Assembly: GCA_035041965.1 (NCBI GenBank)
Contig: JAPYMA010001124.1
Location: forward strand, 89,872 to 153,871
Source of the DNA: Anisakis pegreffii
Lineage: Eukaryota; Nematoda; Chromadorea; Rhabditida; Anisakidae
Length of the DNA: 64,000 bases
Reading direction: 5' to 3'
The notes beneath the pieces were generated by a model. The model had not been told where the DNA came from and did no database searches. It worked only from the letters and a program-made list of their open reading frames with translations. Below are positions 38,677-53,196 of the stretch, in pieces. Position numbers and translations under genes: made by a program. Positions within the stretch are counted from its first letter, which is position 1. Every line of letters begins with the position of its first letter.

Positions 38677-39203
38677 AATGCATTCAGTTTGGTTTTTTGG
38701 TCATTCATTCATTCAATTGTTCACTTAGAATATGATCTTTCGTGTAATCGCCTCATTTGATTCGTAACTTTCTCACGTAATTTGTTCTGATGTTTTTTGT
38801 TCAGCCCTAGAAGACGATTCATTTACGAAGGAGCAATTTTCATTTTCTCGTTTGTGGTGGTGTATATGTTTTTGTGATGCTGAAAAATATTTCATTGACT
38901 TAAGATTCATGTGTATTCAAGGGAACAATTCAGAGTGATGCGAAGGCAATATGCCATTGTAGTGAACAACCAGCGGTTATAGCTTTTCAGACAATAGATT
39001 CATAGATGAGAATAGCTTTTTGATTGCGATTAGCGAAGTGGGGAAGGTGCTATAGATTATTTATGTATATCGACTATGTGCGAATTGATTCGTTTTTGAT
39101 CAGTTGTAATTTATTCGTTTGTTTATTTACTCGTTTGTATGATGAGTGCGAGCATTTCGAATGCCGTCTATTTTGGGTAATAATTGAATTGTGATGCTTC
39201 TAG

Positions 39204-42200
39204 AGTGTACTCAAGACGGCATCTTCGTGGAGGAAACGTCGAGGCAATGGGACGGCCGTTTCCCATACGCCACCTATCGCACCTGCCTCCATTCCATCCA
39301 CATCACATCAACAGCAGGTATATTCAGTCGTTCATATCTCTGAATATGTTTACGTTTCTGATCCATTTATGTGCTTACTATTATTAAACTTTACGCGATA
39401 CATACTTCAAGTTAAAATGAACGACGTTTGATCGCATTCAACGAAAATCAGTCCCATCCAGTAACAATTATAGCAAAGTTATCCTAAAACTCATAACTCA
39501 GCAAACTGTTATAATGTTCAGCTAGCAACTAGTGTTTAATTGCTTTTACTCAGTTAGCTAGTCAGAACAGAATAGAAAAAGAATTACGATCGGAATGGAA
39601 AACGTTCTCTAGAAAAAATTGCGATCTATGAGAGTGATTACTGAACTGGTGGTAATAAAATTTATATGGAGGCTTCTAAATGAGTTTCCATTGGGTTGTA
39701 GTGCTGATTCATTTATGTGTGTACGTTTTAGGTGATGAATTATCGTTCCATAAACACGCTAGCAATCGATATTTTGAGTCTTAGTTAGTACTTCCGTGGG
39801 AACGTAGCACGGAGGATGGTGTGATGCATCGATAGGAGCATCGTTTTTATCGGCAACTTCTTAAACTGCATAGTAAAAATTCTATTTTCAGCTTCTGAGT
39901 CATTCGGTGGATAAAATGTTTGAAGAAGCCGAATTGAGTGGCGTACTGATGCTGGCCTCTCGGAAGTTGAAAGAATTCCCCTCTAATCTAGCCGTAAAAT
40001 ATGATATTTCGGATGTTATTTCTGCTGGTATCTTTTTCATTCACTCTCTCTTTTTTTAAACACAATTTCCAATTTTGCATTCGTTTCGATATTTCAAAAT
40101 GCCTAACGATTGCTCGAATGAGTTACTCTCTAACAATAAGCAAAACATCAAAATGAAATTATTGCAGAATCATGTGAATTATTAGATCTGCAATACCATT
40201 CAGAAATTTGAGTTGATGGATTATGTGCTGCGATTAAAAAAAAACGATCACATTGAACGTTTTTAAGCGATTTTGCTGAAACAACGAGTTCGTATTCTAA
40301 AGTCATGTCAACCTCCATAACTGAAAATCCATGATTTGTCATAATTTTTTGTTTATGTCAAGGATACGTATTAACAGATCATGCAACTATCCCATCCATC
40401 TCATGTTCATCAACCCAACGATATTTGACTGCTGATCGTAATTTCAAAATAGAATACTTCTGAGATTGTTTGCAAATGCAGTTTCGTAACGAATTGAAAT
40501 GCTCGATGAGTAGTAGTCAGTGCTCTGTATGCATTTTATCATTCGACCCATCCAAAAGTTGATTGAATTAAACTGAATCAAATAATGAAATCTCTGAGGA
40601 TTTGTTCCACATTCAAATTGGTCACATCTTCATAATATCAAAAAATAGATCTCTTTTGGCATAACATTGAAATTCATTCTGAGTCATAGGCAGAACTCAT
40701 TATCGCTGCTTACGATGACTCAGCTATTAAATGAATCGATTTTGCTCGAACGTTGTTTATGAATTTTTAATTCATTCATTTCGTAGTAAAAATATCCACA
40801 AAGATCACTTTTCATCGATATTGATTGAGCAGATCTGGTTACATTTCACTTATACAGCAACAAAAGCATTTGAAGGAAGTTCTATCAGATAAATGCCATT
40901 GAACATATTCACCTTTAAGTATGCGAGCAAGATCGACAGTCAAATACGAACTACTTACCCAACTAAATCGCTGTACGTATACTAGTGCATCTACAAATGG
41001 GATTCGCTTGAGTTCCCATTTGTAGCTGCATTAATTAGCACGTGTAGAACCATTCAGTGGTGTAAGTTGACCATGAGCTCATGAATTTATTAGCAGTTGA
41101 TGATGATAGTTTTGATAGTAACAATTAATAACATAGCATTGCAATGAACATATCTTTATGAGGTGCGTTCTAGTTGCATAAGAGTGAGGCAGTAATGCGA
41201 GTCAATAGTTTTGTGCCTTTGAAGTGCGCATATCGCATTTGGTGTTAAGATTTATTCGGCATTGTTCGGATTTCACTTTATCACCAGATCGATTGATGCA
41301 TGAATGAATGGGTGTCATATGAATGATGGATGTAAGTACTTTGTGATTATATTCCTCGCTAGGAACTGATCGAACAGGCGGATAGATGATAACTGCTATT
41401 TTGTACAAGTACTAAATCATTATTCATTCCGTTTCGAGGTCATGCCCCCCTTAGAGTAATCATTAATTCTAATGTTCCCTCGGCAACACTATAATCCTAA
41501 TGCATCTGCCGCTAAGTCGTCGTCAAAACAACGAAACCCGTTGAGAGTTATCTCACTTCGTATTGCACAACACTTGACTCAGTGAAATAATGGCTGATGA
41601 AAACGACTGATAATGAGAGAATATGTATTATGTTTCCTTTGTGAGTCGCACTAATCAGATAGATGTGATCATTTCAGATCTCAGTGATAATCGTTTGAAT
41701 GAGTTGCCAATCTGCATCTGTGAATTAGCCTCAATGGAGACGTTGAGAGTGCGTTCTACGGGTCTTCGATCACTACCGGCTGCAGTTCAATTGCTTGAAT
41801 CCCTCGTATATCTTGATCTAAGGTAATCACTAATCTCATTCCTTTCTAGTGCCTAATCATGCTTCAAGTTCATTTTTATGCACATCAGCTGTTTACGTCA
41901 ATGCAGCATTACAACGAATCGTCATCACCTCCTCTGTTCACAGCATTGCAATGACTTTTTTCACCAAACACTCTTTTACATTCCAGAGAGTCTTTCTCTT
42001 CAGACGAGTTAATTGTTTACTAGTTCTAGAGAAGTTTTTCAGTTAGATATTTGCTGAGTTTATTTATTTTCAGCCAACAATAAGCAGTTTGCCTTTATGC
42101 TGCATAACAAATAAGCAAATATCTGTTTACAAATATAAATTTCTAAACAAATCTTAGGCACATCATAAACATATCACAAAATACAATTATATCCCATTAT

Positions 42201-45200
42201 GATATAAATCGTAGTCAATCAAAGAGATCGTTGATGATTTGTGGAAGTTTTCCACTTCTGTTTGTAACATTGCAGCATTGGAGTCAAATGTTCATCACAT
42301 TCAGCATGATACGATGATTCTGTAATGAGCATTCTTAAGCGTATAGTTACATTTTTAGTATCATGTTTTCAAATGATTGCTGAAATCATCTATCACATCT
42401 ACGAGTTTCAAGTTAACACTTGTTTCGATTAATCTAAATGAAAGACCAAGAAAAATGTTAAAACTGATATACGCATCAATTTTGAAAAAATTGTTTTCCT
42501 TCGGAAATGTGACGTAATTTCTAATCATTTTCTGAGCTCACCACCGAGGCAGATATTAATTTTCCTTGATGTATTGTTTTAAAAAAGCTGAATTTTTATG
42601 TGTCGCTTCTTGAAACTCGTTTCTAAATGACAACACATCTGACGTTAATTTAAACATGACATCAGACATTGTTAAAACAATGTTTCCTTCTCAACTTGTG
42701 AATACGATGAACCGATAACATTTCGCGAAAAAACTCCCCCATTATAACAACCGTTTCATCTGCATGCCATTTCTGCCAATCCTTTGATGAAAGAAGCTGT
42801 AATATGCTAATATTCATCTGGCGAAGCTATATATTATAGATTGAAGCTGGGCATTAAAGGTGATGTTGTATTTATCTGACGTGTAAGACAACATCTGCCA
42901 GCTTATTCGATTGGCTCGATACGGTTTCTCATGTTCATTGATCATTACTGAGTCGGATGATGATTATGTGGTGCACGAATAGGGCAGCCTTATGAAGTAG
43001 ACATAATATTAGTCATTTCGTCTGAACGGTTATTCGGTCTATGCAGCTGTCGAAAAACAGCAAAACAGTCAGATAGAATTGATTCTAATAGTCAAACTAA
43101 ATATTAATCAATAGCTGAATCAAATATTAGATGCGATAAATATTTGAGGACAGCAATAAGGGAGCATATCAGTTAAGGAGCGATTTCCCTTTAATTTGCG
43201 TGCAATTGTGTAAAAACGCAAAATGGGGACACAAATTGTTGACAGTGAAACGCAGCGGTCATCTGAATGTTGTTCATGTTCTAGAGCAGTTCGACATGGT
43301 AGGTGATACATTTTAGGAGCAGTTATCGTGTGGGATTGAACTCATTTTCAGTGTTAATCAAGCGCAAATTTTATATCTTATTCAATTGCATTAATATTAG
43401 TCACGTCACCAGAACGGTTATATCCAGAAAATTGTTCCCACGAAATATTTTGTTTTCTTCGCTAACTTTCTCATTACTTTCAAGAGAATTACTCTCACAT
43501 TCCATACAAATAGTTCGTCCGTTGAACAAACTTTTTTCAACAGCTTCCTCAATCTCATCTCGCAGTAACCTCTAAAGTTTGATGACTTATCTGAAAGTAT
43601 CAGACGTTTTAAAAACTTCAAGAATTGAATGAATCTTTTACTAATTCAGCTAATCAATCACGTGTAGAAAGTGTGCCATTTGTCGGAATAATGTTCGGAT
43701 TGAAGTCAACAAAACGATAAACTGAATCAATATCTAATAAGTGGAACACTGAGATTATCAAAATGAAGTTAATAATTTATCGAATCGATCGAATTGCTTG
43801 CAATGCCTCGAAGTATTGAGATGTTGAGGCGGTGAATTAGAAGGCTAGAGGCTAACATTGATCAACACTAACAAATGAAATATTACAAGCCTAAAAGGAG
43901 TCTGAAATGACGAGTACTGTGCACGGTATACTTTCATTTATGATTTTGCGGAATGAAATGAAGTACTTTCTTTTTCAGTGAGAATCAACTGAGCTCGCTA
44001 CCAATCGGTTTGTTTTCATTACGTCTGCAAGTGCTTTTGCTCACTGGTAATCGTCTCGAGAGTATACCACGAGAAGTTCGACATTTAGCTGATTCAATTC
44101 ATGAATTGGTTCGTTTAGTTCATTCCTTCAACTACTCAAACACACAAAGCATCCACCAAACTGACCATTCGGCTATAGGATTTCAATTTGTTCATTTCAT
44201 CTCACTGATCACCAAATAACATTTATAAGAGATCAGAGGAGCACCTATGTGATAATATCGAAGCAATTGACCTATGGTGATTGCTTTTCTTTTCTTTGAT
44301 CAATCAACTTATGTCAAGTGTTTGGTCGTTGTCACTTCATAGGCGTAAAATTTTATTTGAACAATGAATTTGATTGTTTACCCATCGGTTATGAGAATTT
44401 AGTTTGGCTTTTTTGAAGAGGACGGTAGAGATTTACAAAGAGCTTAAGTGCACACCATAGGGTGATGCTCAAAAGTCTTCTAAACAATTGGCATTCATTT
44501 TGTAAACAGTCAAACGCGTTGTCCTTATATATTTTTTTTGCATCATAATCTCATCTCATAGTCCAAATAAGCCGCATTTTTCGATGAGTTATACTCACAA
44601 CAACATGTTTCCTGTAATTGCGTACTGCAGTTAATTACGAATACATTATCCATAGGAATGCTTAACTTTTGTTTTCGAACGCTAATCGTTTCTGGTTGTT
44701 GGTAAACAAATAATACGAACTCATTGACCAACTGTTACCATCTATAAAATGAAGTCTGAAATTTTGTGGGATAGTAACGAGTACGAAGACAAAAATAACA
44801 TGTTCTTCAATCATATTATGGAACGAAGAGAATCTTGTTTTAAGTTTTGCTGACTAATGGAGAATGACTTTCGTTGATTCAGGATGTAAGTTGCAATCGT
44901 TTACGAACAATTCCCGCGGATATTGCCTTATTGAAGTTGTTACGTGTGCTAAATTTACGTGATAATCATCTTACACGTTTGCCTTCTGGTCAGTTCCATT
45001 GGCTTTTGAAATCCATTCATTTGTTTATTATTACACAGGGCATTTGCATCACAAATTTATAAACAAGTGTACCAATGTGCACTTCAGTATTCCGACTTGT
45101 TTGCATTGAGTAAAATTAATGGGGATGTTATTTGGAGTATTCACTGATCAGTGAAACCAATAACCTGCAATGAGGTGTAACGAGTGATACATTTTAGAGT

Positions 45201-48200
45201 TGTCGCGAATGGAATTACGAGTATTAGATGTATCGGAAAATGAGATCGGTGAGTTACCCTCAGAATTGCGTCACATGAGCTCTCTCGTTGAACTGTGTAC
45301 GTACGGCAACCCTCTGACAACACCTCCAGCTACGATCTGCTCGAAGGCAAGTCAGTCCATTCGTGACACCTTTGCTTTTCAAAGTTGTGCTGCGATTCCC
45401 GGAACAGTTTCGATTGTAGACATTGCACATGCTCGATTATGTGCTGTAAGGACTGATTGTTGTTCAGTATGTTGTGAAATCGATTTTACATTATCAAATC
45501 AGCCATCATGTGAGAAAATATTTGAACGTCCGTAATGAAGTTAGTCTTTTGTCATTGGGCTATTACTGCCTAATGAAAGATAAAGTTTAGGGACGGGAAC
45601 ATGTATTCAAATGGTTACGAGCCCAAGCGAACTGCTCGGAGAATGGTTTGCGCCAAATGGATTGGTCGATGAATCGACCCGTTTCCATTAATGCCACTTT
45701 ACGGCGCGGCAAATAGTGAGCACATCTTATTGATTCAGAGTTTTTGTGAACATCGTTTATGTTATAACGAATCCGAGTTTGAAATTTGAATTATCACTGC
45801 ATTGTGCGACATAATAATTATCAGTCGTCGTCATTCGATAGAAAGGAGTCATTGACAAAAATTCTTCCTGATTTCATTTTCCCGAAAATGTTCTCTTCTC
45901 GATTCTCGCGTCAGTCATGTTGGAATTGTTAATGGGTTCACAAGCAGATCTTATGTGCATTCTAAATTCAATTTACTCATCAGGATATTCAAACGTGAGA
46001 TTAATTCGATGCTATTGCAGTCATGATAACGGAATCGACACCATATACCGTCGTAACGATCGACGTTCACGTGCACCAAGATTCAACACCCTCGGAGGTA
46101 GTGATTCTGGTTATGCGTCGACTGTCGATGAGCATCGTTATTCACATGAAGTAAGCACAGGAATTTTTCAATTTGATTTTCAGTTCTTACGGAGTTGACA
46201 ATATTTCTTGTGAATAGAATGTGAAGTCACAATGAATGGAACTGATCATCAGTCATATGTTCGTCTCAGATCGAAAATTACATGTTATATGTCACTAAGG
46301 ATAGAAATATGGTGTTAATACGGCCATTTGGTTCCGAAGGAGCAATTCCTGCACACCTGATTCAAAATTGAGCCGCATCATTCGGTTGTCCCTATTCACA
46401 GTCCTCTGTGTGAACATGAACTCCGATCATTTCTGGTTGGCTCTGTGATCGAAAAGTAGTTTTATGCGACATTATTATAGTTTCAAACGCCGAATGCACC
46501 CGGATGTTTGTTTGGTATCGATGAATCGTTACGATCATCGACTGCAAACAATCCAGATTTTACATCGTACGTTGAGTATGATGTGAATAAAGCGAAGTGT
46601 TGCGAGGTTGTCCAACAGCATCAAATCGCGAGCGTCAATCAGAATCCGAACCATCTTCTGAAACAAACGTCCTTCTCATCAGTGTCCTCCTCTTCTGTTC
46701 CAACTTCAAGTGGTGGTCTTCTGAATGAAGTGATGACCGCTTACAACGAGAAAGTTCGTTTGTCAAGTTCGTTGTCTTTGCTGAATTAACAAGTCGCTCG
46801 CTCACACCGTTGTGTTTGCTATGCATCACGGATCTAACACAGTAGTCGTTTAGGCATTACACCATATCACTTTCCATATTCTTCTGGCTGTTTAGCTGAC
46901 ATTCCTTTACACGCTGAACTCAAATCTGCAAATTGTGTTGATTTTTGTTGAGCGAACAAACTGAAAATTTTAGTCTTCCTAAATGTAAATGTATTCAGTG
47001 CAAAATTAGGAATTGCACTCAAACTCATGTCTTTTTTCCTAACATCTTTGTCGAATTGTCGGGGAATTGCACAAACTTCAATGCACACTTTTTGGTGCTA
47101 TCGCCCAGTTTCCTCGTTTCCAAAGATACATGTGGGTAGGTTCATGAAAGTGCGCTATTTACAGAAAGTTGTGCGCTACAATGCTAATTTTCAAATTTGC
47201 TTATCATTTCAAGGTTGAATTGCGCGATAGTTGATTCGATAAGAAGAGTTCATTATTGAAAATCAATTCATTTTATGACTGAGTGCGCTTTTGTAAACGT
47301 TTGTGTGTGAATGGTGCACGCAATAGTCTTATGAAAGAAGCAGGAGATCGATTCCACTGTTCCATTTTCAGTTAACAAGTCAACCTCTTCAAATGTGAAC
47401 ATTTCTCATATAGACTCGATACGGAATTGCAACAGTGCGCAGTGCTTGCATTTATGGACTATCCGTTGACAGCTAATCGCAAGCGTCCGACAAGAGTTTT
47501 GATTAGAATAAAAATATTCATGCCCTGACGATACATTAAGGCAAACATGTGAAGCTTGCGGAAGAAAGGTTACATTGAGGTCTGAATGAATGGGTTCGAG
47601 AAAATTGATTAATAATCAGTTTTAGGTGCTAACCGGATCGTCACATAGTAGAGCAGCAGTGTCGAATGTGTGCACACCATCGTCACATCAATCGTTAGTG
47701 CGTTCCAGTCCAGTCTATTCGACGACTTCAATGCTTTCGTCATCTTACTCTTCAATACCGTCCATATCAACGTCAACAACCACTTCATCCTCCCATCGTC
47801 CTCAAGCTATTGTCTCACCGATGACTTCGGTTAATTCATCAAGTGTCAACAGCTCGGCAATAGTTCAATCTTCTGCAAGCAAAGAAACACTACTGGAAGG
47901 CAATGAATTCATGAAGACTGATGACAATCATGATGAGACTGTGAAGAGTGACACAGTGACCAATGGCATAAGAAACGGTTCGATGTTATCCACATCAAAT
48001 AGTGTTACAATGGATAAAACAACGGATAAGAGCACTGATGATGTTTTGCTGAAATGTGATTCAAGTATGGCGAATTTGAATGATGCCATCGAGAAAGGAG
48101 ATCAGTTTGAACGAAATGAGAGCATCATTTCATTCAACAAATCCTTAAGCTCACACGCATCCGATTCGTCTGCATTCCCGTTCAGTAAATCAGACATCGA

Positions 48201-51200
48201 AATGTTGTACAGTATGAAGAAACAACAGTGTCGAAAAATTCAACAGGACACTGACCAACCAAAGATTCTATCTCCAGTTATCGAAGCACCAACTTCACCT
48301 GGTAAGTCGCAAGAATTTTGATGCCCATCTAATGTGTCGTCTAATGGAAAATCAACACATTCTGTTCATTATTAGTATGAAAATAGAGTCATAATTTGTT
48401 GATTCTGTCTTCAAGTAATGATCTGCTTGAGTAATTTCACAGTTAAAAGGATGAATTCCACGATGTTGCATCGTTATTCGTATATTGTTGCAATGCAAGC
48501 GAATGAATACTCAAAATGAATGCTTTCGTGAGTAACGATTTGCCGTTTCAGTACCGAATACGAATGGAACTTCGAATGAAAACCACTCGACGAATTCGGA
48601 TGCCTCAATAGCAGTCCGTTCGTCGATTGTCCCGGAAAGTGGCTGTACCACTGTACGCAAGCTCAACTCAACTGCATCTGTATCTACAGCTATTAAGGTG
48701 ACATCGAGTGTTCTCGTACTCTTCTATGTAGGGTGTTTATAAAAAACAATGCGAGTTGTTCATGAGTTTTCAATTTCACAGGTACCGACGGCACAATCGA
48801 CACGTACTTCGGGCAGTAGTTCGCGGGGATCGTCTTCGTTGAACAGTTCTCGTTCTAGTCTAGCTTCATCACGGACTATTCCGGCACTGAAGAGGCCAAC
48901 TGCTGGAGTGCATTCAACGACGGCACGTTCCGCAGCCACAACAACCACCTCACATCTTTCAATTACGTCAAGTAATCGATCTCACCTCGATTAATGATTG
49001 ATTCAATGTTCAATTGTATTATGAAAAGCCTAACAATAAGACCAAAAATTTTTCCTTCGACTATTAGAAATTTTTTGAGGTGCAAAAATAGAATGCAAAA
49101 TAAAGCATTTTAAAAGTTCTCCACTCTGCAATTACTGCCATTGACCTTTCTGTACAACAAAAGTGTAAAGGAATAGTGTAAAATCGGTTGTTCGGTTGTC
49201 AGTTTTGCGTACGCGCAAACACATAAAAGAAAGTTGATTAGATTTATTGTGAATTGGATGTAATAAAATTGAACGAACGATACGATTCCTTGTTAACGAG
49301 TGCATTTTTGCTTTAACTAACAGTGAAAAGTTATTTCATGTCTGTTTTGAGGGACATTCATCTACTGGATGAATATCGTGAATTACATTAAGCATTCAGG
49401 AAACAGTTTTGTTTTGCATAATCTGATGGTAGAATTATTTTTTTCAGAAACAACAAACAAACTATCAAAAACTCGTGATAGTCTGGGTTTGGCTCGGAAT
49501 CATTTGAATGGAAATGCAAATCGGACGAAAGCCACAAATTCCACTGCAGCATTTCCCGATAAGAAGCGGATCATGCATGCAAGCGATCCAACAAAAACGA
49601 CCACATCTTCACATAGCACCATACCAACTAGTATTACTCATAACACTTCTGGCGTAATTGATAATATGCGCAAGGTAAGAAGAGTTCTGCGTTATCTTTT
49701 TTATGTCTCATCTGTCGTTTTTCACGCAATTTTTTGAATGATAGCGGTAGCACTGAGATATCATCACATTGCGTTGAGGAATTGATGTGTAAACGATGAT
49801 ATCTAAATGTCTCAAAATGATTATAAGCAAGATTATAAATTAAATTCGGTTTAAATCATCAATTGAAGGTTTGTTCTGCAAGGTTAATTTTTGAAGGTTT
49901 TGGAACAGCGACTGAATGTGAGCTTGCCACATGAACGTGATCAACTGGCTACATCTCTTGCGGACGGCATTCATCTATGTAATTTTGTAAACTCAGTTCG
50001 TGCCCGTTCTGTACCCACTGTGCTTACATCTTCCTCCCCAACGGTTCGTTCTCAACACCTATAGACATTTATCACTTCGTTCTCATTTACCCTCAGAACT
50101 GCAGCGCCGACGTTCACTGCGATTTCTAGTGACAGTGATATGATTGAATGGATTTGCGCTTAAACATCTGTCACGTGATCCGAGTTGTTTTATTCGGACC
50201 CGATTGTTTCTCATCTGGTGATATCCAATAATCGGATAAATTCAAAAAAAAACATTTTTTCCTTGACGAACTCTTCCAGAATACCCTTTTGCCTATCATT
50301 CCATGTGATGCTTGAAAGGAATGTAAAATTCCTTACGTATAAAAATGCTGTGAGTCAGAAGAGTAGATGATTTAAGTGAGTGGTGAATAACATCAGAGAA
50401 TGTGAAGTGTATGAACGAGCAGTATTTTCCGTTGTAATTTGCGTGTAATGTTCCGTCGGTTTGCTGCATTCGCTCATTGTAAGATTGATGGAACGAAGGG
50501 AGTTTCGTGAAGTAAATTCAGGAGGGAGCTTAATGGAATGAAATGTGTACTTGCAACTTGTGCTGATACACTAGGGGTTGTTTTTTGCTGAGTAAAATTG
50601 AAACGAGTAAAACTTGAAATGTACCGATTGCCTCTGTTTGCTTCGTTTGTCTGTTTCTGCAGTTCTATCTCATCATTTTGCAATAATATTTGTGACTACC
50701 CCGAGGTGCAGCAATAGCAAATGTCGATCGGCTTCAGCCAAACGAACAAATTTGCAACGTTCACTTTGTGAGCTTGAGAATGCAATTCTGAACATATCGA
50801 TCATTTCACACTTCTTGCAGGCTCCACTGTCTTCTCCAAAATGTCGACGGAACATTGAAAACTTCTTATCGGCTTGCCGACGTATTGGCGTTCCTGAGGT
50901 TTGTACTTACAATCGATACTTTCATTTTCACTTGTTTTCCAACAAATATCACAACATTTCAAGCCACCAAAAAAAACCTGCCGTATTCTTTGTATTCGAA
51001 TAAGAGTGATTTATATGAGATGCAGTCTGTTTTTGTTCTGAAAACAATGATGTAATCGTTTTTGTCGTAGTGAAATTGAGCACTTCGTATCCTAAAGAAG
51101 ACTACTCGCTTAGTGATGTGCACGTAGCCTCTAGGAACATTACTTTTTTTGAGATGAAACGAAATCGTTTTTTGCCCGCACAATTGCTGCGTGTTCCATT

Positions 51201-53161
51201 GTAGAATTTCATCAAATTATCTCAATAAGAAAGCGTCAAGTATTATAGTGATTTTTCGGAAATTTCACTCAGATGAGATTTCTCCTCATTATTATCGATG
51301 ATGTCTTTATTATTGGTTAGGATTACTTAAGGTTTAGATCACTTGAGAACGTTTACTCATCCGTTTGATTATATTGAAATATTCCATGCTCACCACAAAA
51401 CACTCACGTAATCGCTTAAGTCACCTTTTTCCACCGTTTCATTCTCAATTCAGCAACACTCATCCCATTGCAACCACTTTACAGAGTCACATTAACCTTG
51501 AGTTATTTCACAAACGTTATCTTGCTAAAAAGATTTTGTGATCGTATTAATCGTCATCCCTTCGAAACAATTTCAAGTTCTCTTGCATGTTGTTGTTCTT
51601 TCTCTTTTCTTAAGTAATCGTCTTCTCCCTTTCAATTAGCGTTTTTGAGTTTCGCTGAAACCTCACGATGTTTTAGCCAGTGCGATGCGGGGATTGGGCA
51701 ATTTGGGGGACCCCGTCCTCGAATCCCTGTCCTGGACACATTTTTCGAATCGGCCACACTTTCGGGATTTCCGACCAGTGAACCACGTTCCCCGTCACTG
51801 ACTCTTTTCTGTCCCCACATCACACTAGTTTTAGCATCCTCTGACGCTTCAACTGAAAATTCTGAAGCATTCTTTTATAATATGAAAATTCTCTTATTAT
51901 ATGGTTTTTTCGCGAGAAATTTTACTTGTATTTGTATCTTATTGTTAGTATTTTTTGTTTTATTGTCTCGTTTATCTGCAGAAAGTTTTAGAGCAGCTCA
52001 GAAATGTGTTTTATCGATGTTATGTGTTCGTAATTTCTGTAATATTTAGAAAACTTTTTTTTGTTTCGTATTGCAAATGTTTATTTTTTCATTAAGTTTT
52101 TGTCGGTTTAATGTGACGTTCGATTTTTTCGCAAACTGTTCTGTATGGCTGTTTACAAGTTTATTGGAAAGGAACGCGTCGATGTGTCGGTACAAATGGC
52201 TAACAAGACTGATCGTAATTTCAAAAAAAAAATCGGATCATCAGCTGTTGGTGAAGTTTTTAGTGGATGAGGAATGGGATTGGAATGATTAGATGGTTAA
52301 TGTGCTTTTCACTTACCTTATCGCTGATAACGGCAATGTGTTGTTGTTCGTTTGTTAACGTTACATGTTTAACGAAGTTATTTGTGCTATTTTAGTGCTA
52401 ATTTATTGTTGGATGTTTGCACTTCCTTTTGTATGTTTTGATATTGTTGCGCACCCGTTCAAATGCGACAATTTCATTGAATAACCACTCGGCATTTGTT
52501 TCGTGAGAGAGAGATCTTCGAAAAATGAATGCGTATTTGTGTGTCTATGCTCTAAGCTAACGCTATTAATCTCAAGTTAATCGCTTTCAGGTTTTTCGTG
52601 AAGGCTTCCACTTGAGCGATAAACTTCTCGCCAACATACTCCTAACAATCTTCATCACTTTTTTGCTCTTCGTCATTCTGTTTCCTATATAAATCTCTTC
52701 ACTAACGCCTAAATTTTGTTCACCTCAGTGGATAAAGTAACCAAAATATCTGAATTTATATTTGCTTGGCTTTCCCCTCTCGTAGCACTTCGAGACATCA
52801 ATGTGTTGTTATTGAACGGGCGACAATTTAGGATTGGTTCTTCTTCACCTTTTGAGAGTGAATTGTTCAAATCTTTATTTTGTAATATTGTACGATTGTA
52901 TGCCATTCCTCGAAACACTTGACGTTTGTTTATAAGTCATGTAGTGATTCTCTGAATCTCGAATAGGTTTTTTCGCGATGTTCATTCACTTGGGTGCAAT
53001 GTTGATGAACTGATGAAATGTAACATTTTCATGTAGATGAGGATGCGAATGCAGCCGTATTCTCTTTGCATCTGTTTGCTTCATTTTATTCTATACTTTG
53101 TATGAACAATTTATTTGTACTTTCATTGTATTTCTATTGTTTTTCCCCCTTTTTATAGCTC

Positions 53162-53196
<35 letters not shown>

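Larger units (their letters stand above)
21836..39203. other. 17-kb gene-poor region
   Basis: Between the BTB-BACK stop and the first recognised LRCH exon no complete gene could be assembled on either strand. It may hold the unseen first exon(s) and a long first intron of LRCH as well as intergenic DNA. Orphan exon-like stretches are listed separately. The rest is AT-rich sequence with many short GAATGA/TTCATT-like words and no clear structure. Confidence 0.45.

Noticed and set aside
45347..45535. Continuation of the LRR frame to a stop at 45535 (Cys-rich tail)
   Set aside because: The LRCH cap requires a jump from ICSK to GREHVFKWL at 45591, and the GC donor at 45347 explains it. The continuation is intron.
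46754..46789. Read-through of LRCH exon 9 to a stop at 46789
   Set aside because: The donor AACGAGAAA|GTTCGT in phase 0 joins the long Ser-rich exon at 47626 and the CH domain follows downstream; read-through would truncate the protein.
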